Below are positions 35,447 to 43,194 of a stretch of DNA of 64,000 nt, in pieces. The position numbers were made by a program, and so were the translations under genes. The stretch is from positions 124,001 to 188,000 of the forward strand of contig NZ_BBXI01000021.1 in assembly GCF_001078375.1 (NCBI RefSeq), read 5' to 3'. The DNA comes from Veillonella tobetsuensis (GTDB lineage: Bacteria > Bacillota > Negativicutes > Veillonellales > Veillonellaceae). Within the stretch, counting starts at the first letter, position 1; each line of letters begins with the position of its first letter. The notes under the pieces are model-generated. The model was given only the letters and a program-made list of their open reading frames with translations. It did not search any database and was not told the DNA's origin.

Positions 35447-35518
35447 GATGATGAATCTCCAGTCAAACTATTAAGCCTATGCCATATATGAACGACCCTC
35501 TAGCGTGGCAATAAAAAA

Positions 35519-35545
35519 AACGTGCCACCCGAGAGTGACACGTTA
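35519..35545 (-). terminator. terminator between the cobalamin riboswitch and mutA
   Basis: On the minus strand, AACGTGTCACTC and GGGTGGCACGTT form a strong stem (one wobble) followed by eight T. It lies about 90 nt past the B12 box and before the leader ORF, the place expected for a riboswitch expression platform. Confidence 0.8.
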
Positions 35546-35633
35546 GGTTACATATTGAATGGTACACTAAAACTATTGTAAAAAGCATACCTCAATCCCC
35601 TTCCTATCGCTCGTAGGTACATAACGGTGATTA

Positions 35634-35790
35634 TCAAATAGGCAGTTCTCCTGGCTCGGGGTCATCACCTCGCTTTCGCCTTCCCAGATTTCTCCAGTGA
35701 CATGTATGAAAGCAGGCTCGTCCTTACAGTGGCGGGACCGCATCGGCTTGTACCGATTTCTCTATTAAGTCTTGCGACACCTATTCTCTG
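35634..35790 (-). promoter_or_regulatory. cobalamin (B12) riboswitch
   Basis: On the minus strand the B12 box AGCCAGGAGAACTGCC (complement of 35641-35656) is exact, and the upstream GGTCCCGCCACTGTAA core, CCGATGCGG and GGCGAAAGCG hairpin loops are in the right order. AATAGG near 35780 can pair with CCTATT near 35636 to close P1. It heads the mutA-mutB-meaB transcript. Cobalamin riboswitches usually switch genes off, so control of a B12-requiring enzyme is notable. Confidence 0.93.
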
Positions 35791-35809
35791 TATTCGTTGT
35801 TCTAAGTCC

Positions 35810-35839
35810 AATATAGTGTAAAAATATGCACAAAGTCAA
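35810..35839 (-). promoter_or_regulatory. promoter of the mut operon leader
   Basis: TTGACT (35834-35839) and TATATT (35810-35815), read on the minus strand, are 18 bp apart and lie just ahead of the riboswitch. Confidence 0.6.
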
Positions 35840-36031
35840 TGAATATAACAGTAAATCATATGTACCAAAATATAAGTTATAACTCAAAGTCATATATAAT
35901 AACCAAAACGCATGCATCATTAAAAAGCAAAAAAGTCAAGTAACTAATAGGAACCTAGGTGAGCAATGGTCACCACTATACAGCTAAAAACGGTGCTAGA
36001 CTACAGATGAGATAAGTAATACTCCTGTCAA

Positions 36032-36060
36032 TTGTTTTATACGTATATACGTGTTACTAT
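36032..36060 (+). promoter_or_regulatory. hicAB promoter with operator-like palindrome
   Basis: TTGTTT (36032-36037), 17 bp, TACTAT (36055-36060). The perfect palindrome ACGTATATACGT (36041-36052) lies in the spacer, where a bound HicB repressor would block RNA polymerase. Confidence 0.6.
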
Positions 36061-36073
36061 AAAAGGAGAGCCT

Positions 36074-36250
36074 ATGAAGGACAAAGATTTACTGAAATTA
36101 CTGTTAAAAAATGGTTGGAAGGATGTACGCCAACGAGGAAGTCATCATCGTTTAAAAAAAGATGACCAAGTCGAAGTGATTGCCGTACATGGCAAAGATG
36201 TACCTATAGGTTTATTAAATGCCATTTTGAAGAGAACAGGACTAAAATAA
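36074..36250 (+). CDS. hicA: HicA mRNA-interferase toxin
   Basis: 58 residues; start at ATG 36074 (MKDKDLLKLLLKNGWKDVRQ) with AAAGGAGAG, not the longer frame. The double-stranded-RNA-binding-like fold is shown by the GSHHRLKK motif, whose His is the catalytic residue of HicA. It would cut mRNA and be blocked by HicB, 9 bp downstream. The order toxin then antitoxin is usual for HicAB. Confidence 0.92.
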   Translation: MKDKDLLKLLLKNGWKDVRQRGSHHRLKKDDQVEVIAVHGKDVPIGLLNAILKRTGLK

Positions 36251-36259
36251 GGAGGAACT

Positions 36260-36637
36260 ATGAAATTTATATACCCTGCCATAATCCATGACGACGCTGA
36301 TGGTTTCTGGACTGAATTTCCAGACTTAGAATATACAAGTAGTACGGGCTCAACACTAACAGAATTAGTAACCAATGCACAAGAAGCGATGGAGCTATAT
36401 ATTTTAGGCGCGCTAGAGGATGGACAAAGCTTACCTACTCCAACCTCTATTCGCGACTTACCATGCACAGATACCACATACCCTACATTAGTTCAAACAG
36501 ATATAGATTTAGCTAAAAACAGTAAATCCGTAAAGAAAACCTTAACCATTCCTGCATGGCTTAACGATAGAGCGCTAGCGAAAGGTATCAATTTCTCGCA
36601 AATTCTACAAGAAGCATTAGTAGAGAAAACAATGTAA
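36260..36637 (+). CDS. hicB: HicB antitoxin
   Basis: 125 residues, ATG with AAGGAGG. The N-terminal HicB fold has YPAIIHDDADGFWTEFPDLE and the helix TNAQEAMELYILGALEDGQS; the C-terminal part (TIPAWLNDRALAKGINFSQI) is a ribbon-helix-helix-type DNA-binding region. It neutralises HicA and probably represses the pair through the palindrome upstream. Confidence 0.92.
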   Translation: MKFIYPAIIHDDADGFWTEFPDLEYTSSTGSTLTELVTNAQEAMELYILGALEDGQSLPTPTSIRDLPCTDTTYPTLVQTDIDLAKNSKSVKKTLTIPAWLNDRALAKGINFSQILQEALVEKTM

Positions 36638-36742
36638 ATTCATATCATTAATTGCTCAGCAAAATTAGGACTACATTTGTTTACTATCCATTATGACAAT
36701 CCCATTACTATCAATAATCTAGTCTTTTCGAGTTTTATAAGG

Positions 36743-37369
36743 CTATAATCCAACTAATGTTTTAAATCGCGTATTATTATGAAAGCGCTCGAAATGGTCT
36801 TGTTCTGCTGCCACAGCTTTTACAGATGGATCAATTTTAATCGCCTTTTCAAGCCAATCAAGGGCCTTAGTATCATCCCCTTGGTCTGCATAAATGGTAG
36901 CAATACCATAGACGGACCAAGTATTACTAGGGTCCTTTTCTAATACCTTTTCAAACCACTGTTTAGAATCGTTTAATTGGCCTTGTAACTTGTACACCAT
37001 AGCCATGTTGTAGTAATTAGCCACATTATTAGGATCTAAATCATAAGATTTTTTAGTATCTACTAAGCCTTTAGCTGTATCGCCATGTAAAGCCGTTGCG
37101 AAACCTCGCACAGAATAAGCTTCGGAATTATTAGGGTTATCTTTAATCGAGGCTGTGGCCTCCTCGATGGTTTTAGTGTAATCCCCAGCAGATAAAGCCT
37201 GTTTAGCGGTAACTAAATGATTATCTAGATTAGTCACTTTACTACTGTCTTTAGAGGGTGTACTTGAACTCGTAGTATTGCTTTCTATATTACTATTATT
37301 TGTATTCTGATTTAATCCACAACCACTAATAAATATAAGTAGTACAAATATAGATAAAATGCTTCTCAT
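36743..37369 (-). CDS. TPR lipoprotein
   Basis: 208 residues. Signal peptide MRSILSIFVLLIFISGCG ends in a lipobox (ISGC). A Ser/Asn/Thr-rich linker is followed by about four tetratricopeptide repeats (AKQALSAGDYTKTIEEATAS, NYYNMAMVYKLQGQLNDSKQ, SVYGIATIYADQGDDTKALD). TPR lipoproteins act as scaffolds in envelope complexes; the partner is unknown. Single gene, minus strand, next to a strong terminator. Confidence 0.8.
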   Translation of the reverse strand: MRSILSIFVLLIFISGCGLNQNTNNSNIESNTTSSSTPSKDSSKVTNLDNHLVTAKQALSAGDYTKTIEEATASIKDNPNNSEAYSVRGFATALHGDTAKGLVDTKKSYDLDPNNVANYYNMAMVYKLQGQLNDSKQWFEKVLEKDPSNTWSVYGIATIYADQGDDTKALDWLEKAIKIDPSVKAVAAEQDHFERFHNNTRFKTLVGL

Positions 37370-37423
37370 ATCATATATTCCATTCTTAAATAATCTCCAA
37401 GATGTATAGCATAATAATATAAG

Positions 37424-37455
37424 AAAAAGGACGAGCTGCCACTCGTCCTTTTTTT
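37424..37455. terminator. bidirectional terminator after the D-lactate dehydrogenase gene
   Basis: AAAGGACGAG and CTCGTCCTTT form a 10-bp stem with A and T runs outside, about 105 bp past the stop at 37561. Confidence 0.85.
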
Positions 37456-37560
37456 GTTATATTGTAGGTAATTTCATACACTCTACTACCTACGTATAGT
37501 ATATCATACTTAATAGAAAAACAAACCCCTAATAGATAATACTAGAATCTTATTCAAGTA

Positions 37561-40383
37561 TTATTTCTTAGCCTTAGAGCAACGGTCCAATAGGAATGCA
37601 ACGCCTACGAATGGGATGCCACCGCTTTCACCAAGACCAATTTCACATGTGGAACTGGAGCTTACGCCTAGTGTAGCACCGTATTCAGCAATTTCACCAG
37701 CAAGGTCTTTTGTAGCAGATTTGTTAAGTTCTGGTGTAAAGAAGCCTTTTTGACCAGCGAAACCATCGCATGCGAAGGATTTGATGTTAAATACATGGTC
37801 TGTGCATAGACGAGCCAAGTCTTCAATGTATTGAGATTTGCCTAAAGATTTAATCTTACATTGTTTATGTACGATTACGCGTTCATCGCATTTTTCAATG
37901 TCGAGATGCGGTACAACATATTTGCACAAGAATTCAGAAATATCGTTGATTTCTAAGTCTGGCATATGTTTGAAAGCGTGATTGAAGCATGCACTATGGT
38001 CGATTACGATTGGGTATTTACCATTTTGAGATGCTTTCATCAATGCATCATGCAAGTCTTTGACAGCCCGTTCATGAACGTCGTCATAGTTTTCAAAGCT
38101 CAAGCCACAGCAAAGATTTTCAATATGTTGAGGGTAAATAATATCGATATGAGCCTTGTTGCAGAGACTTTCTACAACTTGTTGCAAGCTACGGTCATCG
38201 TCATAACCTTGGTTAGGCTTGAATGCGCGGTTCGCACAAGTACTGAAATATACAACCTTTTCAAAGTTAGTAGGTTTGATGCGGTTTCTCAATTTATAAC
38301 GATTAGCTTTAGGTGTTGTTTTAGGAACATATGGTGTAATACCCGTTACGCCATGCAAGCCTTCTGTAATTTTAGAGATTGCTTTTTGCGTAATGATAGA
38401 ACCTGCAATGCCTTCGAGGCTCACACCGGCACGACACATTTCAATAGTTGTAGAGAAATTGTTGTAGATTTTTTTAGCCAATTCTGGTGCAGGAGGATCG
38501 ATGCGACGCATGGACAATGCGATTTGTGCAGTATCAATGCTAAGAGGGCAAAGGCCTTTACACATGGAGCATGCTGCACAAGTTTCAATACCATAGTATT
38601 CATAGCCTTTTCTAAGCTCAGCGGCAAGCGCATAATTACCTTCATCTTCAAGGCGTTTTGTTTCGCGTAACAACGCAATACGTTGACGTGGAGTCAATGT
38701 TAAATTACGGCTTGGACAATGTTTTTCACAGAAACCACATTCCATACAGATTGTGAAAGCATCGTCGATAGCGCATTGTGCTTTAAGATTTTTCTTGTAC
38801 ACATCTGGATCATCAGTGATGATAACATCAGGGTTCAAGATGCGTTCAGGGTCAAAGATAGCTTTGATGCGACGGTTAATTTCATACGCTTTTTTACCCC
38901 ATTCCATTTCGATGAAAGGTGCTACCATGCGACCTGTACCATGTTCAGCTTTCAAAGAACCGCCAAAGCCAGATACACGTTCGGACATTTCTTTTACTAA
39001 ATCGCCGAAGTTCTTAGTATCTTTAGGGTCGCTGAAGTCAGGAGTGATGTTAAAGTGAACGTTACCGGACAAGGCATGACCGAAGATTACGCCACCGTCT
39101 ACGAAATCGTATTTGTAGAATAATTCAGTAAGCATTTCTATGCCTTTAGTGAAGTCTTCAATTTGGAAGCAAACATCCTCTGTAATAACAGTGGTGCCTT
39201 TTCTACGTTGACCACCAACAATTGGCAAGATACCTTTACGAATAGCCCACCAGGAATCGTATTCTTTAGGATCTTGAGAATAAAGACTTGGAATAGCTGT
39301 TGGAATGTCTTTCAATTGTTCTTTAATGAAAGCCAAGTTTTCATCTACTGTTTCTTTGGAATAGCTTTCAGTTTGGAACAAGATAGCACTCGTACCTTCA
39401 GGCACTTCACGAACAAAGTCAGGTACATTTTCAAGACGTTGAACAGCGCGCAAGGATTGATAGTCCATCATTTCCGCAGCCACAACCTTTTCACGCCCCA
39501 TATTAGCCAATGCTACAACCGCAAGAGATGCATCGTTCAATGTGCTGAAGAACATAAGACCACAACCTTTATGAGGTACGTCTTCAACAGTGTTGTACAC
39601 GATTTCAGATACGAAGCCCAATGTGCCTTCAGAGCCGATGAACAAGTGATTGATGATATCTATAATATCTTCAAAGTCTACAAGGGAGTTTAAACCGTAG
39701 CCTGTAGTGTTTTTAATTTTGTATTTGTGATGAATCAAATGAGTCAATTCTTCATCGGCTAAGATTTCTTTGCGCAATTGCAAGATATCTTCTACCATTT
39801 GAGGTTTCTCTTTGAGGAATTGGTCGATGCTCTTTTGATCGGATGTATCAAGAATAGAGCCATCTAATAAAACAACGCGAATGGAGCGAATTGTTTTATA
39901 AGAGTTTTGCGCCGTACCACAGCACATACCGGAGGAGTTATTATTTAAAATACCGCCTACTAATGCTGTTGCAAGCGTTGCAGGATCTGGACCAATTTTA
40001 CGATTGTACGGTTTCAATAAATCGTTCGCGTCGGAACCAATAACACCGCACTCACATTTTAAGGCTTTGCCATCGTCGATAACTTCCATTTTCTTGAAGC
40101 CATCATTACATACGATGAGCACGTCTTCACTGGAGCACTGACCAGACAAAGAAGAACCAGCCGCACGGAATGTAAATGGTGTGCCGCATTGTTGACATAA
40201 ACGAATAAGGCGTCTTACCTCTTGTTCATCCTCTGCCTTTACAACCACCTTTGGTAAATAACTATAACAGGATGCATCTACACCATATGCATAACGACGT
40301 AAATAATCCGTATACACACGATCTTTGCAAATCATTTTTGCCTCTTTAGCAAAGCGTTCGTAATCTCTAATAAGCGTACTCAC
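37561..40383 (-). CDS. FAD/Fe-S D-lactate dehydrogenase-type oxidoreductase
   Basis: 940 residues; start is a GTG at 40383 (MSTLIRDYERFAKEAKMICK) with GGAGG 8 bp upstream; a TTG 15 bp earlier lies inside that site. Order: FAD-binding PCMH domain (TFRAAGSSLSGQC), FAD-linked oxidase C domain (GVIFGHALSGNVHFNITPDF, KAEHGTGRM), two 4Fe-4S clusters (CMECGFCEKHCP, CAACSMCKGLCP) and a CCG domain (VIDHSACF, NLCCGLSFE). This is the YdiJ/D-LDH layout; members oxidise D-lactate or D-2-hydroxyglutarate. Next to lactate racemase, D-lactate is the likely substrate, giving pyruvate and reduced carriers at the membrane. Confidence 0.85.
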   Translation of the reverse strand: MSTLIRDYERFAKEAKMICKDRVYTDYLRRYAYGVDASCYSYLPKVVVKAEDEQEVRRLIRLCQQCGTPFTFRAAGSSLSGQCSSEDVLIVCNDGFKKMEVIDDGKALKCECGVIGSDANDLLKPYNRKIGPDPATLATALVGGILNNNSSGMCCGTAQNSYKTIRSIRVVLLDGSILDTSDQKSIDQFLKEKPQMVEDILQLRKEILADEELTHLIHHKYKIKNTTGYGLNSLVDFEDIIDIINHLFIGSEGTLGFVSEIVYNTVEDVPHKGCGLMFFSTLNDASLAVVALANMGREKVVAAEMMDYQSLRAVQRLENVPDFVREVPEGTSAILFQTESYSKETVDENLAFIKEQLKDIPTAIPSLYSQDPKEYDSWWAIRKGILPIVGGQRRKGTTVITEDVCFQIEDFTKGIEMLTELFYKYDFVDGGVIFGHALSGNVHFNITPDFSDPKDTKNFGDLVKEMSERVSGFGGSLKAEHGTGRMVAPFIEMEWGKKAYEINRRIKAIFDPERILNPDVIITDDPDVYKKNLKAQCAIDDAFTICMECGFCEKHCPSRNLTLTPRQRIALLRETKRLEDEGNYALAAELRKGYEYYGIETCAACSMCKGLCPLSIDTAQIALSMRRIDPPAPELAKKIYNNFSTTIEMCRAGVSLEGIAGSIITQKAISKITEGLHGVTGITPYVPKTTPKANRYKLRNRIKPTNFEKVVYFSTCANRAFKPNQGYDDDRSLQQVVESLCNKAHIDIIYPQHIENLCCGLSFENYDDVHERAVKDLHDALMKASQNGKYPIVIDHSACFNHAFKHMPDLEINDISEFLCKYVVPHLDIEKCDERVIVHKQCKIKSLGKSQYIEDLARLCTDHVFNIKSFACDGFAGQKGFFTPELNKSATKDLAGEIAEYGATLGVSSSSTCEIGLGESGGIPFVGVAFLLDRCSKAKK

Positions 40384-40771
40384 TTGAATTTCCTCCAATC
40401 CTATCTTAAGGGTAAAATCTTGTATATTTAGTATACGCCCTTCTCATTTCAACCGCTACAATTATGCATAAGTTATATATGAAATATAAATTCTATAGTT
40501 CCATCATATAAATCTATACCTAGTTGAAATCCACTTTCAGTTTCTTGGTTCTTCATTTGTACTTTAACTAAAAAGTATCAATAAAAATATATCTATATCA
40601 TTCTTTTCAGCTACATATACCTCTCTCAAAAATCTAGAGATTCTTAAGAGAATACGCCTATTTTTATAAGATAGTAACAAGGAAGCATATTTTTATATTT
40701 ATACATTTTTAAATGGTATTCTGCATAAATTATATTAAAAATTATCAATATAATTTATATATGCATTTTAG
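40384..40771. other. intergenic region upstream of the D-lactate dehydrogenase gene
   Basis: No gene seen in these 388 bp. It holds the GTG gene's ribosome site, a palindrome GTATATTTAGTATAC (40422-40436) close to its start that could be an operator, and an AT-rich inverted repeat (about 40723-40762) past the TauE stop with no clear T-run. Confidence 0.4.
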
Positions 40772-41572
40772 TTATAGCAAAATAATTCCAGAAACAATAA
40801 TGAGCCGCACAGCCAAGCCAAAGATACCGATACTCATAAGAGCCAAGATGGCCTTTGCCTTGAGGCGTTTTGAAATTTGAGCGCCTGCTTGAGCACCAAA
40901 CACGGCACCAATACTAGCAGGAATGGCGATGCTAAACACAATATGGTTCTCTAAGAGATGGGTAATAACGCCTACTGCGGTGGATACCGCCAAGATGGCA
41001 TGGCTCGTAGCCGTCGCCAAGTGAGTAGGAAATCCCATGATGTAGATGAGGGCCGGCACATGGATTAAACCACCACCAATACCTAAGATACTGGAAATGA
41101 ACCCAACGATGATACTAATGCCGATACCTACAGGCTTATTATAGCTTACTTGGTCCATTGAAAGGGATTCTTCCTTGCGTTCCCCCTTCTTACCAAAGTT
41201 CTTAAAGCCAATCAAGAAGGATGCAAACAACAGGAAACAACCAAAGGCAAATTTGAATCCCGGTCCAGAAAACTCATCGGACATTTGAGCCCCTAAGATG
41301 GCCCCCGGAAAGGTTGCCACACTAAAAATGAGGGCCGCACTAATGTATACCTTTTTCTGTCTAAGATAGGCAATCGATCCCGAAATGGCATTACACATAA
41401 CAGAAAATAGAGAGGTCCCTACAATCATAGATGGGCTCCACTCAGGGAACCAGTACATGAATAGCGGCACAAATATAATGCCACCGCCGGCACCAATAAT
41501 AGTGCCAAGCATAGCCGTAAAAAATCCAACTACGATAAAAAATAGATAGAATAAAACTATATTATCAGTCAT
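40772..41572 (-). CDS. TauE/SafE-family transporter
   Basis: 266 residues, ATG with AGGAG. Eight predicted membrane segments in two similar halves, each with the family's glycine motif (GTIIGAGGGIIFVPL, ISSILGIGGGLIHVPALIYI). The family exports sulfite, sulfoacetate and other organic anions. It begins 10 bp past the larA stop and is in the same operon; a role in moving lactate or a related acid is possible but is inference. Inner membrane. Confidence 0.85.
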   Translation of the reverse strand: MTDNIVLFYLFFIVVGFFTAMLGTIIGAGGGIIFVPLFMYWFPEWSPSMIVGTSLFSVMCNAISGSIAYLRQKKVYISAALIFSVATFPGAILGAQMSDEFSGPGFKFAFGCFLLFASFLIGFKNFGKKGERKEESLSMDQVSYNKPVGIGISIIVGFISSILGIGGGLIHVPALIYIMGFPTHLATATSHAILAVSTAVGVITHLLENHIVFSIAIPASIGAVFGAQAGAQISKRLKAKAILALMSIGIFGLAVRLIIVSGIILL

Positions 41573-41582
41573 AAGAATACTC

Positions 41583-42857
41583 CTACTCTACAATCACTGT
41601 AGACCCATTAGGAATGATGGTAATCGATGCATCTTCTCCCATAATACCTCGTGCAATGCCCAATGCTTCCTCTAATGTGGATGCAGGAGTCATATGCATA
41701 TCGCAGATGACTTGATGGTCACAATCTTCGGTAACAACGATAACCTTAAAATGATTCAAGATACGAGCTAAGATTTGAATTTTCCATTGGTATGGCTTAG
41801 TTTCATTACGCGGTACACCGTGGATATCGTTCAAAATTTGTTGAGGGCTTTCCATGTTTTTAATAGCTTCATACAAAGCCTCACCACCATGGCCTTCCTT
41901 GCAGGATGCAGCAATAATAATCACACCACCATCTTTACAAGATGCTTCGCCAGCAGTCATACCCTTAACAGATTGATATAGGTTTTGATCCGATGGGTAT
42001 CCACCATTGCTAGTAATAACGATATCTGCAGGCATAGCTTTCACAGAAGACAAGGAGCGAATAAATTCATAGCCCGCCTTATGCGCATCTACACAATCGC
42101 CTGCTACAGCCTTGATAATTTCCTTTTTGCTGTCGATGACAACATTCAAAATAAATTGTAAATTCGCTGTTCGTGCAGCATACAACATATCCTTATGAAT
42201 TGGATTTTCGTCGATTTTACCAGTCCGAGAATGCTCACTTTCAATAAACTCAGCACAATGATTTGCAAGCACTGTAACCTTGGATGCAACGCCCGGCAGC
42301 ACGGATTTGCGACCGCCAGAGAATCCTGCGAAGAAATGAGGGTTAATTAGACCTTCGGAAATGAGTAATTCTGTTTCCACTGCTAAACGATTGATGACGC
42401 ACTTGCCGCCAGACGGCAATGTACCAATTTCCACCATATTCGCTGCATCTTCAGAATCATGGTTAATGATGTTTTCAGTCTTAACAAGATCTTCGCCAAA
42501 ACGATTTACCATCTCTTCGTGAGACATCGGTCTGTGAAAGCCTGTGGCAATTAAAATCGTAATATCAATCGTAGGGTTTACTGCACGAATGCGACGAAGC
42601 AAAATCGGCAACGTCACCTTACTAGGCATAGGACGCGTATGATCACTCGTAATGATAACCATATTGCGTTTTCCTGCTACCAACTCCTCTAAAGAAGGGC
42701 TATTAATAGGGTGATCAAGCGCATCCTCAACAAGCTCAGCGGGACTCTTCTCTGCCTTATACGCCGCCGCATTAGACACAAGAACCCCCTGCACAAACCG
42801 CTCATCAATAGACACATCTACACTTTTATAATCATATGGAAAAGAATACGTCTTCAT
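41583..42857 (-). CDS. larA: nickel-pincer lactate racemase (LarA family)
   Basis: 424 residues, ATG with AGGAGG. LarA hallmarks: TSDHTRPMPS, TGFHRPMSHEEMVNRFG and INPHFFAGFSGGRKSVLPG, which carry the His and Lys used in catalysis and in holding the nickel-pincer cofactor. It interconverts L- and D-lactate; other 2-hydroxy acids are known for relatives. It would feed the D-lactate dehydrogenase encoded downstream. The cofactor makers LarB, LarC and LarE are not in this window. Confidence 0.88.
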   Translation of the reverse strand: MKTYSFPYDYKSVDVSIDERFVQGVLVSNAAAYKAEKSPAELVEDALDHPINSPSLEELVAGKRNMVIITSDHTRPMPSKVTLPILLRRIRAVNPTIDITILIATGFHRPMSHEEMVNRFGEDLVKTENIINHDSEDAANMVEIGTLPSGGKCVINRLAVETELLISEGLINPHFFAGFSGGRKSVLPGVASKVTVLANHCAEFIESEHSRTGKIDENPIHKDMLYAARTANLQFILNVVIDSKKEIIKAVAGDCVDAHKAGYEFIRSLSSVKAMPADIVITSNGGYPSDQNLYQSVKGMTAGEASCKDGGVIIIAASCKEGHGGEALYEAIKNMESPQQILNDIHGVPRNETKPYQWKIQILARILNHFKVIVVTEDCDHQVICDMHMTPASTLEEALGIARGIMGEDASITIIPNGSTVIVE

Positions 42858-42944
42858 ATCGACACCTCCTGTTATATTTATAATAAGTATACCAAAAAAA
42901 CTCAGAAGCAGCTAAATCGTATTCCCAATCTATAATTGAAGAAA

Positions 42945-42993
42945 TAAAAAAGGTGAGCTGCCTCGAAAAAACGACTTCGGGTCCCTTCCTCTA
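42945..42993 (+). repeat. half-copy of the stem-loop core
   Basis: AAAAAAACGACTTCGGGTCC follows AAAAAGGTGAGCTGCCTCG in the same order as in the larger elements, but no matching right arm is present. It lies in the larA-clcA gap. Confidence 0.5.
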
Positions 42994-43007
42994 CTGTCTG
43001 TAATAAT

Positions 43008-43194
43008 GCAGCAAAATCATATTTCTAATCTTAATAGTTCTAAATGACAAAGGACTGAGGTCCTACTAAAAAAACGACTTTGGCCCTGCGAAGGCCGTAG
43101 GCCGAAGTCAGACCCGGCCGGTGGAGGCTTTTTTAGTAGGACCTCAGTCCAAAACGATTTAAAGCTAATTAGATTGGAAATACGATTTTGCTGC
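43008..43194. repeat. long inverted repeat at the clcA 3' end, with the shared core
   Basis: The left arm begins GCAGCAAAATCATATTTC; the right arm ends in the complement of GCAGCAAAATCGTATTTC, which is the clcA coding end (AAKSYF). Inner arms GGACTGAGGTCCTACTA pair perfectly. The loop (about 43074-43134) carries CGACTTTGGCCCTGCGAAG and GTCAGACCCGGCCGGTGGAG, the same core as at 23720-23822. Probably also the clcA terminator. Confidence 0.85.

Noticed and set aside
35820-36031. A second riboswitch or promoter element for hicAB in this gap
   Set aside because: Only a short GGTGA/TCACC stem (about 35957-35973) was seen; no conserved aptamer core.
41583-42857. LarA as a general enolase-like or sugar-acid enzyme
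   Set aside because: The FAGFSGGRKS and GFHRPM motifs match the nickel-pincer racemases, although relatives with other 2-hydroxy acids exist.
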